From contig JAQVCR010000009.1 in assembly GCA_028689665.1 (NCBI GenBank), positions 1-64,000 on the forward strand: a DNA stretch of 64,000 nt, given 5' to 3'. Below, piece by piece: positions 41,822 through 52,016 of this stretch. Below the pieces are notes generated by a model. That model was not told the origin of the DNA. It ran no database searches and worked only from the letters and a program-made list of their open reading frames with translations. The position numbers were made by a program, and so were the translations under genes. The DNA is from Muribaculaceae bacterium (GTDB lineage Bacteria > Bacteroidota > Bacteroidia > Bacteroidales > Muribaculaceae). Within the stretch, counting starts at the first letter, position 1; every line of letters starts with the position of its first letter.

Positions 41822-43996
41822 ATGAGAAAAATTAGAATCATATTAAGCTCAATATTTGTTATTTCAACAATATTTAGCTCCTCGGCATTGACTTTAGAAG
41901 ATGCAGTGTTGTCGCAGAAGAATCCTAAACAAATCGACAATGTAGAGATGTCGTATAGTGCCGATTATTATTATAAGATGAAAGACAATTCGATAATACA
42001 AAAAATAAGTTATAAGACCGGCGATGTCTTAAGCGATGTTTTTGATGCTTCGACTGCCCGAAATTGTAATATAAAAGAGTGGGACGGATTTACGATTTCG
42101 GAAGATGAGACAAAAATATTATTATACACTAATAAGACCGATATATATAGGCATTCCTTTAAAGCCGATTATTATGTGTTTGAGGTGAAAAGGAACAATC
42201 TGAAGCCATTGTCGGAGAACGGAATGCAAGAAGCCGCTAAATTTTCACCCGATGGACGAATGGTAGCATTCGTTAGAGATAATAATATATATTTAAAAAA
42301 GTTGGACTATGGAACAGAGGTGGCTGTAACAACCGATGGTAAGAAAAATTCTATAATAAATGGAGTAACAGATTGGGTATATCAAGAAGAATTTGGGACG
42401 TTGAGTACGATGACATTTTCGCCCGATAATCTTGTATTGTCATTCTTGCGATCTGATGAAACGAAAGTAAACAATTATGATATTACTTTATATCAAGGTG
42501 CATGTAGCGAGAAGTCGTCGAAGTCTATTTTACCAACGCAATTTTCTTACAAATATCCTCTATCGGGTAGTAAAAATTCGGAAGTAAAAGTACTTAGTTA
42601 TGATATAGAGACACGAAAAACGAAGGAGATGAGTCTGGCCGTCGACAAAGAAGATTATATTCCATATATTACATTTTCTAACGATTCTGAAAAATTGATG
42701 GTGATGACTTTAAATCGAAATCAGAATAAGTTCAATTTATTTGCTGTTAACCCACGTTCTACAGTAGCAAAACTATTATATACCGATGTGTCTAAATCGT
42801 GGATAAATATTGATAAAATTTTATCTATGACACGTTTTTATAACGATTCATTCATAATTCCTAGCGAAAAGAGTGGTCATAATCATTTATATAAATATTC
42901 ATTATCAGGAGCATTAATAGGACAGATAACGCAAGGAGATTGGGAAGTAACAGATTTCTATGGATTTAATGAAAAGACTAAAAGCTATTATTTTCAATCG
43001 ACTATTCAGGGAGCTATAAATAGAACGATTAATTGCATTGATTCAAAAAATAAAATATTAAATCTATCGCAAGCCGAGGGCTGGAATAAAGCAATGTTTA
43101 ATAAAGATTGTTCTTACTTTATTTTGAATTATAGTAGTGCTACTATTCCGAATCAATATACCTTATGGAGTAATGGCAAAATGGTTAGAAAGATAGAGAT
43201 GAACGAAGATTATTCGGCTATTTATACTGATAAAGATGTCCCACATAAAGAGTTTTTTACTTTTAAGAGTGGAGCAAATGTTTTTAATGGTTATATGATT
43301 AAACCGGTAAATTTTGAACAAAGCAAAAAATATCCTGTGATAATGAATCAGTATAGTGGACCAAGTTCGCAGCAAGTAGTAAATTCGTGGAAAATTGATT
43401 GGGAACAATATGCCGCATCTCAGGGTTATATAGTAGTGTGTGTAGATGGTCGAGGAACAGGAGGTCGAGGAACAGAATGGGAGTCGGTGGTTTATATGCA
43501 ATTGGGCAAGTATGAAAGTATAGATCAGATAGCCGCAACTAAATATCTATCGAGCATATCGTATATCGACTCATCAAAGATTGGAATATTTGGGTGGAGC
43601 TATGGTGGTTACGAGACGCTGATGGCAATGTCGCAGGCCGATAGTCCTTATACAGCAGGTGTTGCAGTTGCTCCTGTAACCGATTGGCGGTATTATGATT
43701 CAATCTATTCTGAACGCTATATGCGCACACCACAAGAGAATGAGGCAGGATATAATAATAGTTCAGCCATAAGATTAATACCAAATCATAAAGGCGAATT
43801 ATTAATAATTTCAGGGACTGCCGATGATAATGTGCATCTGTCGAATACTCTCGATTATGTAGCATCAATGACAGCAAACAACAAATTATGTGATATGATG
43901 TTGTATCCAAATATGAATCATTCGATAAATTTCTGTGAAGCTAGATTGCCATTATATAGGAAGATATTAAAATTTTACGATTCTAAATTAAAATAG
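41822..43996 (+). CDS. dipeptidyl peptidase IV (S9B family)
   Basis: Secreted serine exopeptidase removing X-Pro or X-Ala dipeptides; in asaccharolytic or gut Bacteroidales it feeds peptide uptake. About 724 residues from MRKIRIILSS, with a signal peptide to about residue 25. N-terminal beta-propeller region (about 60-470, with WVYQEEFGTLSTMTFSPD, the Glu pair that binds the substrate amino end). The catalytic alpha/beta-hydrolase domain has the nucleophile in GWSYGGYETLMAMS, the Asp in ISGTADDNVH and the His in YPNMNHSI. First of a probable three-gene run with the membrane protein (7-bp gap) and miaA. Confidence 0.93.
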   Translation: MRKIRIILSSIFVISTIFSSSALTLEDAVLSQKNPKQIDNVEMSYSADYYYKMKDNSIIQKISYKTGDVLSDVFDASTARNCNIKEWDGFTISEDETKILLYTNKTDIYRHSFKADYYVFEVKRNNLKPLSENGMQEAAKFSPDGRMVAFVRDNNIYLKKLDYGTEVAVTTDGKKNSIINGVTDWVYQEEFGTLSTMTFSPDNLVLSFLRSDETKVNNYDITLYQGACSEKSSKSILPTQFSYKYPLSGSKNSEVKVLSYDIETRKTKEMSLAVDKEDYIPYITFSNDSEKLMVMTLNRNQNKFNLFAVNPRSTVAKLLYTDVSKSWINIDKILSMTRFYNDSFIIPSEKSGHNHLYKYSLSGALIGQITQGDWEVTDFYGFNEKTKSYYFQSTIQGAINRTINCIDSKNKILNLSQAEGWNKAMFNKDCSYFILNYSSATIPNQYTLWSNGKMVRKIEMNEDYSAIYTDKDVPHKEFFTFKSGANVFNGYMIKPVNFEQSKKYPVIMNQYSGPSSQQVVNSWKIDWEQYAASQGYIVVCVDGRGTGGRGTEWESVVYMQLGKYESIDQIAATKYLSSISYIDSSKIGIFGWSYGGYETLMAMSQADSPYTAGVAVAPVTDWRYYDSIYSERYMRTPQENEAGYNNSSAIRLIPNHKGELLIISGTADDNVHLSNTLDYVASMTANNKLCDMMLYPNMNHSINFCEARLPLYRKILKFYDSKLK

Positions 43997-44003
43997 GATA
44001 ATT

Positions 44004-45311
44004 GTGAAAAGCTCTTTTGGTAAATTGGGATATATGTCTTTCGGTATTCTCGGATATTGGAAGGGCTTTTCTGTAGCATTATTCTTTTTCATTTTACCCA
44101 TAATACTATCACATTTTGTAGCCAGCACGGTATTACCGCTTATCACGTTTGCAGTAGCTTTCGGAATTTTCTTCTTTATGCGCAAGGCTAAGCATATCGA
44201 AGGTGGCGATTGCTATTTGTTGCTTTTTATCGTAGGACGCACTATGCTGGGATATTCAGCTCTTTTTGTTATATCGGCATTTGTAATCAGTAATGGTGAA
44301 AGCTTGGATTTGAATGTAGAACAAAGTGGAAAATCGTTGCATTCTTATTTTTTCCCAATTCTAATGCTGGCACCACTATTGGCAATAAATACATTTATAA
44401 TAATAATGCAAAAAGGGAACAGTGCATATTGTAAATTTTGTAGAATGCGGAATGGATTTCCATCTGAAAGGAGTATTGGTGGAAGTATTCATAGCGTTGA
44501 AATGAAAAATCTGTTAACTCAAGTTCTTTTTTTGGGTGTTATATTTACTATATTAGGATGGGGATATTTTATATTTTTATATACATCGGTGAGTATAACA
44601 CAATTTGATAAATTAATTTTTACGGGAGTTCCTATATTATTAGGCGTTATCCACGAGATAGCAATATCTGTCAGATATCTTTCCATAGCTATGTTTCGTA
44701 ATAAAATGGTTACCGATACTCTATTCCGTAGGGGGAATTCCTGTCTGAGATATCTACTTATATGTGGAGATAAAGTATTCTTGAAAGAAATAGATACTGA
44801 TACTTTTGATACGCCTTTCATTACATATATCCCTTTTCAAAAAGCTATTTCACATTTCATTCTCGAGAAGAAATTTGTGGAGACGTTTAATAATAATATT
44901 GAAGAGATGAGGCTCATGTATCATAATATTGATAAAGATAATGGTTGTGGCGTATGGCATACGCTGTGTTTTATCAATTCAGAACAAGATATAAAAGGGA
45001 TAGAAGGCTCATGGTTTGATACCGAAAAATTGGAAACTCTTTTTATTAAGGCTAAAATGGTGAGGCCATTGAAAAATGAGATATATAGAATAAATATAGT
45101 AATATCAACTATTAAGACATATCACGAAAACGGACGGCGTAGATATGACATAAAGGGATATAAACCAGCATTCTATGTATCTGACATTCGCGAACTTAAA
45201 GTGGATTATACCTCGCCAAAATGGCAATACCTCGCTGTCCACAATGAAGACCATAAATTCTTTAGACTGAAAAGAATATGGTATAAATATATCGAAGGAA
45301 TATTAGATTAA
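44004..45311 (+). CDS. unrecognised six-helix membrane protein
   Basis: 435 residues from a GTG codon (an ATG 10 codons later is also possible). The first 230 residues contain about six hydrophobic segments: two near 17-57, one near 73-95, one near 113-132, one near 172-198 and one near 210-235. A loop contains YCKFCRMRNG (CxxC). The remaining ~195 residues are soluble, with LLICGDKVFLKEIDTD and TYHENGRRRYDIKGYKPAF, and match nothing I recognise. Placed 7 bp after the DPP IV gene and 3 bp before miaA, so co-transcribed, but the neighbours do not suggest one shared job. Function unknown. Confidence 0.65.
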   Translation: MKSSFGKLGYMSFGILGYWKGFSVALFFFILPIILSHFVASTVLPLITFAVAFGIFFFMRKAKHIEGGDCYLLLFIVGRTMLGYSALFVISAFVISNGESLDLNVEQSGKSLHSYFFPILMLAPLLAINTFIIIMQKGNSAYCKFCRMRNGFPSERSIGGSIHSVEMKNLLTQVLFLGVIFTILGWGYFIFLYTSVSITQFDKLIFTGVPILLGVIHEIAISVRYLSIAMFRNKMVTDTLFRRGNSCLRYLLICGDKVFLKEIDTDTFDTPFITYIPFQKAISHFILEKKFVETFNNNIEEMRLMYHNIDKDNGCGVWHTLCFINSEQDIKGIEGSWFDTEKLETLFIKAKMVRPLKNEIYRINIVISTIKTYHENGRRRYDIKGYKPAFYVSDIRELKVDYTSPKWQYLAVHNEDHKFFRLKRIWYKYIEGILD

Positions 45312-45314
45312 ATA

Positions 45315-46223
45315 ATGGAAAAAACGAATACAATAGTTATATTGGGGGCTACTGCATCGGGCAAAACATCGAAGGCGGTAGCATTGGCTAAGGCGATAAA
45401 TGGTGAGATAATTAGTGCTGATTCTCGCCAGATATATAGAGGCATGGATATTGGTACCGGTAAAGATATTGATGAATATGGCGATATTAATCATTATCTT
45501 ATCGATATTTGTGATGCCGGATATAAATATAATCTTTATGAGTACCTTAGAGATTATTCCATAGCATATCAACAAATAGTAGAAAAAGATAAAACTCCAA
45601 TTCTATGTGGAGGCACAGGGCTTTACATAGAGTCGGTATTGAAGGGAATACAGCTTCCTGAAGTCCCTGAGAATAAAGAACTGAGGGATTCTTTGAAAAC
45701 AAAGAGTTTAGATGAATTGACCACAATATTATCATCGATGAAATCATTGCATAATTCTACCGACGTCGATACTGCAAAACGTGCAATTAGAGCAATAGAA
45801 ATACAACAGTTCTATCATAATAATCCATCTAAAAAGGCTATGACGTCGCCACAACCGGTAAAAGATGCTGTTATTATAGGATTATTAATCGATCGTGAAG
45901 CGCGACGATTTAAGATAACGCAACGTCTTAATAAACGTCTTAATGAAGGAATGATTGATGAGGTGAGGTCGCTTATCGAAGATAAGCATATAGCCCCGGA
46001 AGATTTGATATATTATGGACTCGAATATAAATTCATAACACAATATGTAATAGGAGAGTTGACTTATGAGCAGATGTTTGATGGGCTGGAAATAGCAATA
46101 CACCAATTTGCAAAGCGTCAGATGACGTGGTTTAGAGGAATGGAACGACGTGGATTTAAAATAAATTGGTTGCCTTATGATCTAAGCAATGAAGACTTTG
46201 TGAAGAAGGTATTATCATTATAA
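45315..46223 (+). CDS. miaA: tRNA dimethylallyltransferase
   Basis: Transfers a dimethylallyl group to A37 of tRNAs reading UNN codons. 302 residues. P-loop GATASGKTSKAVALA (residues 9-23), ISADSRQIYRGMDIGTGK with the catalytic Asp, LIDICDAG, LCGGTGLYIESVLKG, and the tail segment FAKRQMTWFRG. Follows the membrane-protein gene by 3 bp and ends 5 bp from the convergent rodA stop. Confidence 0.95.
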   Translation: MEKTNTIVILGATASGKTSKAVALAKAINGEIISADSRQIYRGMDIGTGKDIDEYGDINHYLIDICDAGYKYNLYEYLRDYSIAYQQIVEKDKTPILCGGTGLYIESVLKGIQLPEVPENKELRDSLKTKSLDELTTILSSMKSLHNSTDVDTAKRAIRAIEIQQFYHNNPSKKAMTSPQPVKDAVIIGLLIDREARRFKITQRLNKRLNEGMIDEVRSLIEDKHIAPEDLIYYGLEYKFITQYVIGELTYEQMFDGLEIAIHQFAKRQMTWFRGMERRGFKINWLPYDLSNEDFVKKVLSL

Positions 46224-46228
46224 GCCTA

Positions 46229-47695
46229 TTAATAATTTCCACGTTCGCGTCTCGATGCATCTATTCTTAATAATATAAACAAGAGTATTGTAAACCCTAA
46301 CAGAGCAGACCCTCCATAGCTAAAGAATGGTAAAGGGATACCAATGACAGGGCATAATCCTATTACCATACCTATATTAATGGAAATATGGAAGATTAAA
46401 TAAGACACTACACAATAGGCATAAACTCGTCCATAAGCAGTGTGTTGCCTTTCGGCAATATTAATTAATCGTATAATTAAGAATAAGAATAAGGCAAGTA
46501 CAATTGTTGATCCAATAAATCCTTCTTCTTCGCCGATGGTACAGAATATAAAGTCGGTGTGTTGTTCCGGCACATATTTTAGTTTAGTTTGTGTCCCATT
46601 AAGAAATCCTTTGCCTAAGAAACCACCAGAGCCGATAGCAATTTTTGATTGGTTTACATTATATCCGGCTCCTCGTAAATCCTGTTCAATTCCAAGAGCC
46701 ACCTTAATACGAATTTGCTGGTGATTCTCTAGAATATTTCCAAACACATAATTCACTGAGAAAAGAAACATTATAGAAGCGACTGCAAATGTAAGAGATA
46801 TTATAATTTTCTTTATGTTTTCACGAAACATAAAAATGAGGATGTAAATGATAGAAAGGCCTATAATCGAGAAGAAAAATATTCTACCGGGAATTTCTAA
46901 TCCAAATAGATTAAGTATAATAGCTATTAATCCTGCACCGATAAATCCAAAAGTAACATTGCGTCCTAGTATTATTGCTCGGCAGTAAATAAATAACATT
47001 CCAATAAGAACTGTTATTACCATAATATATACCCAAAATTCTCCTGCGGCTATACCTAGAATGATATCTTCGGTGAATTTAATTGCTACAATAAAGTATA
47101 TTATGGCACAAATTGAAGCAAAAAGTATTAATCCGCTCATACCTTCTCGATATAGTACCAGCACAAGAGAAAAGTAGACAAGTGCCGACCCGGTTTCTTT
47201 CTGCATTAATATTAATATGATAGGCAGTAATATCACTAATGATACCTTTAGGTAATTAGTATAATTTTTATTGAGAGTGAAATTGTAGCCACTGAACACC
47301 TTAGCTAAAGCTAACGCTGTGGCAGATTTAGCAAATTCAGCGGGTTGTATGCTTATCGGGCCTAGAACAATCCACGACCGCGACCCTTTAATGTCGGGTG
47401 CAATAAATATAGTAAGAATGAGAATAAGTATTACAATTGCATATATCAAGTAGGCGTATGTTTCATACACGCGTTTATCGAGAAGAAGCATGGAGAATCC
47501 CACGACTAGAGATATCCCAATCCACATAAATTGTTTTCCCGAAAATTCAGAGAAATCGAAGATATTAGCTTGGTCATAATCATAGCTCGCAGCATAAATG
47601 CTTATCGCACCAGCTACTACAAGAATCATGTAAATGATTATTGTCAACCAATCTACTGATCTAAATACCGATGTGTTAGTGTTTCTTGACCCCAC
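46229..47695 (-). CDS. rodA: rod shape-determining SEDS glycosyltransferase RodA
   Basis: Polymerises lipid II glycan strands for side-wall growth together with PBP2. 488 residues with about ten or more membrane helices and SEDS motifs GSRSWIVLGPISIQPAEFAK (the catalytic-Asp region differs between members), GSGGFLGKGFLNGTQTKLKYVPEQHTDF (in part) and FFSYGGSALL. It is longer than E. coli RodA (370) because of an insertion of roughly 100 hydrophobic residues at about 180-290, as in other Bacteroidota. Starts 20 bp inside the PBP2 gene; last of the mre operon. Confidence 0.93.
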   Translation of the reverse strand: MGSRNTNTSVFRSVDWLTIIIYMILVVAGAISIYAASYDYDQANIFDFSEFSGKQFMWIGISLVVGFSMLLLDKRVYETYAYLIYAIVILILILTIFIAPDIKGSRSWIVLGPISIQPAEFAKSATALALAKVFSGYNFTLNKNYTNYLKVSLVILLPIILILMQKETGSALVYFSLVLVLYREGMSGLILFASICAIIYFIVAIKFTEDIILGIAAGEFWVYIMVITVLIGMLFIYCRAIILGRNVTFGFIGAGLIAIILNLFGLEIPGRIFFFSIIGLSIIYILIFMFRENIKKIIISLTFAVASIMFLFSVNYVFGNILENHQQIRIKVALGIEQDLRGAGYNVNQSKIAIGSGGFLGKGFLNGTQTKLKYVPEQHTDFIFCTIGEEEGFIGSTIVLALFLFLIIRLINIAERQHTAYGRVYAYCVVSYLIFHISINIGMVIGLCPVIGIPLPFFSYGGSALLGFTILLFILLRIDASRRERGNY

Positions 47696-49538
47696 TGTAA
47701 ATAATTGTATTTGAATTTAACATTCTGTCTTCGATATATTTTCGCCCGGGTGAAATCTCTCGAGTTAAGTACTTTTCCATCATTAGGCTACCGATAGGCA
47801 CGCCGAAGGTAGCACCAAAACCGGCATTCTCGACATATACGCATATTGCAATCTTTGGATTATTCATTGGAGCGAATCCGATAAATGCCGAGTGGTCGCG
47901 CCCGTGTGGATTCTGCGCAGTACCAGTCTTACCGCATACTTCAATATTAGGAATTGCAGCAAATCGGCAAGTACCTCCGATGACTGCCATTCGCATACCT
48001 TCAACTACATCTACATAATGCTGTCTTTTAATTGTAGGTATTCTCTTTTCAGAGAATTTTCGGGGAAGGGTGTCATTGCTAATTTTTTTTACGATATGAG
48101 GAGTGATAAAGTAACCGCGATTAGCTATTGTTGCTGCCAAGTTAGCAATCTGAAGTGGTGTTGCAAGAATTTCGCCTTGACCAATAGCAATGGAGATAAT
48201 CGTATTTGCGCTCCAATGTCCTTTACCATATATCTTATTATAAAATGCGCTATTTGGTATAAATCCACGACTCTCGCTGGGCAAATCTACCCCTAATTTG
48301 TATCCATAGCCCATGGAGACTAAGTGGTTTTTCCAAATTTCAAATGCTTTATCCGGAGAGCCGTATCTGGAACGACTATCAATCATATTTTTAAGTCCCC
48401 AGCAGAAATATGCATTACAAGAGGTTTGCAATGCCGGCTTTAAATTAATTGGTGAGCCGTGAGAGTGGCACCCAACTTTTAGCCGTCCGGATACATAGCC
48501 ATGATAGCACGGGAAAGCCGTTGACAAATTCACTATTCCTTCTTCTAGAAAAATTAAACCTTGTGAAGGCTTAAATGTTGACCCCGGAGGATATGCGCCC
48601 ATCAAAGAGCGGTCGAAAAGTGGCTTGTATTTATTGTTTACAAGCTCTTTATAGTTTTTCCCTCTTACGCGTCCTATAAGTTGAGTTGGATCGTAGGTTG
48701 GGCTGGATACCATTGCGAGAATTTCACCTGTCGCCGGTTCGATTGCAACTATTGCGCCAATTTTATTTTGCATAAGTAGCTCGCCATATTTTTGTAGCTC
48801 AACGTCGATACTTAATGTTAAATCTTTACCCGATACGGGTGCTACATCTAGTTTGCCATTGTCATATTTTCCTTTAATTCGCCCGTGAGCATCTCTAATA
48901 AGAATTTCTTCACCTTTACTGCCTCGAAGTATTTGTTCATAGCTTTTCTCGATGCCTAGGTCGCCGGTATAGTCTCCCGGTCGATAGTAATCATCTTTTT
49001 CAATGTCTTTAGCATTAACTTCGCGGATGTTTCCTAGTAGGTTAGCTCCTGTTATATGATTATATTGACGGATTACTCGTTTCTGAATAAAGAAGCCCGG
49101 GAAACGATATAATTTTTCTTGAATGCGCCCATAGTCTTGAGCCGAAAGGTGAGATATAAACGTCTGAGGAGTGTAAGATGAATAGCTTGGATTAATTTTT
49201 TTATTTTTTAAGTCGGTAAGGCGTTTATCGAATTGTTCTTTTGTAATTTGTATTGTATGACAGAAATCGAGAGTATCAAAGTCGGTAACTTCGCGAGGTA
49301 TCATAATAACATCGTATGCCGGTTGATTATATACAATCAATTCACCATTACGATCATACATAAGGCCTCTAGATGGGTATATTGTTTTACGAAAAAAGGC
49401 GTTAGAGTCGGCATTATCTTTATATTTTGTTTCACATATTTGTAGCTCAAATAGTTTGATGAAATATATAAAACAAATGACTATGATAAAACCGCCTATT
49501 ATAAATTTCCTTTTTTCTAAGTTATAATCTTTTCGCAC
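47676..49538 (-). CDS. mrdA: penicillin-binding protein 2 (elongasome transpeptidase)
   Basis: Cross-links side-wall peptidoglycan as partner of RodA. 620 residues: one N-terminal membrane helix (about 11-31), pedestal/dimerisation domain, then the transpeptidase with GAYPPGSTFKPSQG (SxxK Ser), LQTSCNAYFCW (SxN as SCN) and VCGKTGTAQNPHG (KTG). A short cytoplasmic N-terminus and periplasmic catalytic part are expected. Overlaps mreD by 17 bp and rodA by 20 bp, giving tight translational coupling. Confidence 0.95.
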   Translation of the reverse strand: MRKDYNLEKRKFIIGGFIIVICFIYFIKLFELQICETKYKDNADSNAFFRKTIYPSRGLMYDRNGELIVYNQPAYDVIMIPREVTDFDTLDFCHTIQITKEQFDKRLTDLKNKKINPSYSSYTPQTFISHLSAQDYGRIQEKLYRFPGFFIQKRVIRQYNHITGANLLGNIREVNAKDIEKDDYYRPGDYTGDLGIEKSYEQILRGSKGEEILIRDAHGRIKGKYDNGKLDVAPVSGKDLTLSIDVELQKYGELLMQNKIGAIVAIEPATGEILAMVSSPTYDPTQLIGRVRGKNYKELVNNKYKPLFDRSLMGAYPPGSTFKPSQGLIFLEEGIVNLSTAFPCYHGYVSGRLKVGCHSHGSPINLKPALQTSCNAYFCWGLKNMIDSRSRYGSPDKAFEIWKNHLVSMGYGYKLGVDLPSESRGFIPNSAFYNKIYGKGHWSANTIISIAIGQGEILATPLQIANLAATIANRGYFITPHIVKKISNDTLPRKFSEKRIPTIKRQHYVDVVEGMRMAVIGGTCRFAAIPNIEVCGKTGTAQNPHGRDHSAFIGFAPMNNPKIAICVYVENAGFGATFGVPIGSLMMEKYLTREISPGRKYIEDRMLNSNTIIYSGVKKH

Positions 49539-50043
49539 TACCAGAATTTATTAGACTTTCAAATCCAAAGATAATAATAAAAGACAGAATAGTACTGCCA
49601 ATGATTCTTATTATTAATAATTCAAAATCGATAAAAGAGAAAGCTTGAATTGAACATATAAATATACAATATATTAAAGTCAGAGTTAGAGAGTATTTAA
49701 TATATGCTAATATTCCAATGGAATGAATAGAAGGAATAGGCGAATTCATATCATCTTCGCGTGGAAAATATAGGTTGAATATTGGCTTCCTTGTTATGCT
49801 TAGTAGAGTGCATGCTAACGCATTCATTCCTTGTGTGTCTGAGAATACATCTATTGATAGTCCCAAAAGGAAAGAGAAAGTAATAACCCAGTTAATATTT
49901 AGCGACATAGGTAACCTGAGGATAAATATTATAAACACAAAAGGTATTGCAATATTAAAGATGCAGATATGGTTAAATATTATTGCTTGCAACAATACAA
50001 AAATAATAAACATTAAAATATAATATATAATATTCCTACTCAT
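49522..50043 (-). CDS. mreD: rod shape-determining protein MreD
   Basis: 173-residue integral membrane protein with about five helices and few charged residues; sequence conservation in MreD is low, so position decides the name. Recognisable pieces are IFILRLPMSLN, FLLGLSIDVFSDTQGMNALACTLL (the FxxGLxxD motif typical of MreD) and the C-terminal helix. Lies between mreC (8-bp overlap) and PBP2 (17-bp overlap). Bridges MreC and the other elongasome parts in the inner membrane. Confidence 0.9.
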   Translation of the reverse strand: MSRNIIYYILMFIIFVLLQAIIFNHICIFNIAIPFVFIIFILRLPMSLNINWVITFSFLLGLSIDVFSDTQGMNALACTLLSITRKPIFNLYFPREDDMNSPIPSIHSIGILAYIKYSLTLTLIYCIFICSIQAFSFIDFELLIIRIIGSTILSFIIIFGFESLINSGSAKRL

Positions 50044-50878
50044 TTTTATCGTTTTCTATTATATCTAACTCTTCTTTATCTTTATTCTTTAATACTCTCA
50101 CGGTACTCAATTGAGTGAAGTCGGTAGATAATTTAATATCAAGAGCTATAAAATTATCGTTATTTCCTTTTTTACTGCCAATAATTGTGCCTACGATTAG
50201 ATCGGGGGGGAATACGGCAGAATACCCACTTGTTACAATTGTATCTCCTTTTTTGAATTTGATGTGGCGTGGCATTTCTTCAAGAGATGCAATATTAGGG
50301 TCGTAACCGTCCCACACGAGGCTGCCAAAGAAATCTTTATTTTTTACTTTACATGACAGTCTAAAATTGGGATTTAAAAGGGAGATGGCTCTTGATGAAT
50401 GTTTGCCTACTACGTTTACAACTCCAATTACTCCATTTTGATCTACTATTCCCATTTCGGGTTCGATACCATCTATGCTCCCTTTATTAATTGTTATATA
50501 GTTGTATGGCTTTGATATGGAGTTGTTTATTACTTCTGCCATTTTAAATTCAAATCCGGCTAATGCTGGTTGAATTGTTGATGAGTCGATCGAAGTATTA
50601 AGCTGATATTCTTTTATTTCACTTTTTAGATTCACTATTTCCATCTCAAGAAGAGCATTTCTGCTTTGCAAATCATTGTTGATGTCTTTAAGATGAAAAT
50701 AAGATGTGATATTGCTTACTCCACGATATATAAATGATGTTACAGAATTTGCCGAGGTGAGATAAACGTGGTGTTGGTAAGAGTTGTTTTGAAACAATAA
50801 AGCGCAACTTATTGATATAAAAAATATAAAAACAAGCCATGAAAAGTATTTAATAATAAAATAAATAAGATTGCGCAT
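50036..50878 (-). CDS. mreC: rod shape-determining protein MreC
   Basis: 280 residues: N-terminal membrane helix (about 8-28), a coiled coil (about 65-95, DINNDLQSRNALLEMEIVNL), and the periplasmic double beta-barrel with NKGSIDGIEPEMGIVDQNGVIGVV, IVTSGYSAVFPPDLIVGTI and an acidic C-terminus (KNKDKEELDIIENDKNE). It activates PBP2 and organises the elongasome. Follows mreB by 104 bp, a gap that contains a strong hairpin, and overlaps mreD. Confidence 0.94.
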   Translation of the reverse strand: MRNLIYFIIKYFSWLVFIFFISISCALLFQNNSYQHHVYLTSANSVTSFIYRGVSNITSYFHLKDINNDLQSRNALLEMEIVNLKSEIKEYQLNTSIDSSTIQPALAGFEFKMAEVINNSISKPYNYITINKGSIDGIEPEMGIVDQNGVIGVVNVVGKHSSRAISLLNPNFRLSCKVKNKDFFGSLVWDGYDPNIASLEEMPRHIKFKKGDTIVTSGYSAVFPPDLIVGTIIGSKKGNNDNFIALDIKLSTDFTQLSTVRVLKNKDKEELDIIENDKNE

Positions 50879-50913
50879 AAATATAAGCTTTGGTTATAGT
50901 AAATAACCTAAAT

Positions 50914-50942
50914 GAAGACAATGACGCTAAATCATTGTCTTC
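50914..50942. terminator. hairpin between mreB and mreC
   Basis: Perfect 11-bp stem GAAGACAATGA / TCATTGTCTTC with a 7-nt loop in the middle of the mre operon. No long T-run follows on the minus strand, so it may act as an attenuator or RNA-stability element rather than a full terminator. Confidence 0.55.
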
Positions 50943-50982
50943 GTTATGGTTGGTCTATAATTATTAATTATAATAATTTATC

Positions 50983-52002
50983 TTATCGTATTAAGAAAGA
51001 GAATCTACCAATATTCTTTAATGCTACTCCTGTGCCTTTTGCTACTGCATGTAGTGGGTCTTCTGCAATATGAAATTGTATTCCAATCTTGTCGGTAAGA
51101 CGTTTGTCAAGACCTCTGAGTAATGCACCTCCACCTGCTAAGTATATTCCATTTTTTACTATATCGGCATATAGCTCGGGTGGTGTCTGCTCTAATGCAC
51201 TCAATACTGCAGCTTCAATCTTTGAAATAGATTTTTCTATGCAGTGTGAAATCTCTTGGTAAGACACCGGTACTTCCATTGGTAATGCAGTCATTTGGTT
51301 AGGACCATGAACTACATAGTCCTCTGGCGGATTTTCTAGCTCTGTAAGTGCCGACCCAACGTTGATTTTTATAAGCTCGGCTGTGCGTTCACCTACTTTT
51401 ACGTTGTGGGCTCTGCGCATATGCTCTTGAATGTCGTCGGTGAGGTCGTCTCCGGCAATACGAATACTCTTGTTACTCACAATGCCTCCTAGAGAAATAA
51501 CTGCAATTTCGGTACTACCTCCACCTATATCAACTATCATATTGCCTTCGGGAGCTTCAACATCCAGCCCTATACCTAGAGCGGCTGCCATTGGCTCTTG
51601 TATCATATATACATCTCTGCCTCCTGCATGTTCTGACGAGTCGCGAACGGCACGCACTTCGACTTCGGTGCTACCCGAAGGAATGCAGACAACCATTCTT
51701 AAAGAAGGTGAGAACCAATGATTTTTAGAACTTACCATTTTAACTAAGCCTCTTATCATTAATTCGGCTGCATTAAAGTCGGCTATAACGCCATCTCTCA
51801 ATGGCCTTACTGTGCTAATGTTATCGTGGGTCTTTCCGCGCATTTGTCGAGCTCGTTCGCCTACGGCTATTAGCTTTCCTGTCTTTGCATGAAGTGCTAC
51901 GACAGAAGGTTCATCGATTACAATTTTATCATTGTGAATGATTATTGTGTTTGCAGTACCTAAATCTACTGCTATCTCTTGTGTAAATGAGAACCATCCC
52001 AT
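50983..52002 (-). CDS. mreB: actin-like rod shape-determining protein MreB
   Basis: ATP-binding filament protein that positions wall synthesis along the cylinder. 339 residues. Actin-fold motifs: VDLGTANTIIIHNDKIV (phosphate 1), ADFNAAELMIRGLV, the MIQEPMAAALGIGL segment, MIVDIGGGSTEIAVISLGG (phosphate 2) and IYLAGGGALLRGL (adenosine). Only 14 bp after purH, so it is probably read from the purH promoter; 104 bp before mreC. Confidence 0.97.
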   Translation of the reverse strand: MGWFSFTQEIAVDLGTANTIIIHNDKIVIDEPSVVALHAKTGKLIAVGERARQMRGKTHDNISTVRPLRDGVIADFNAAELMIRGLVKMVSSKNHWFSPSLRMVVCIPSGSTEVEVRAVRDSSEHAGGRDVYMIQEPMAAALGIGLDVEAPEGNMIVDIGGGSTEIAVISLGGIVSNKSIRIAGDDLTDDIQEHMRRAHNVKVGERTAELIKINVGSALTELENPPEDYVVHGPNQMTALPMEVPVSYQEISHCIEKSISKIEAAVLSALEQTPPELYADIVKNGIYLAGGGALLRGLDKRLTDKIGIQFHIAEDPLHAVAKGTGVALKNIGRFSFLIR

Positions 52003-52016
52003 ATATCTCTAATTTT

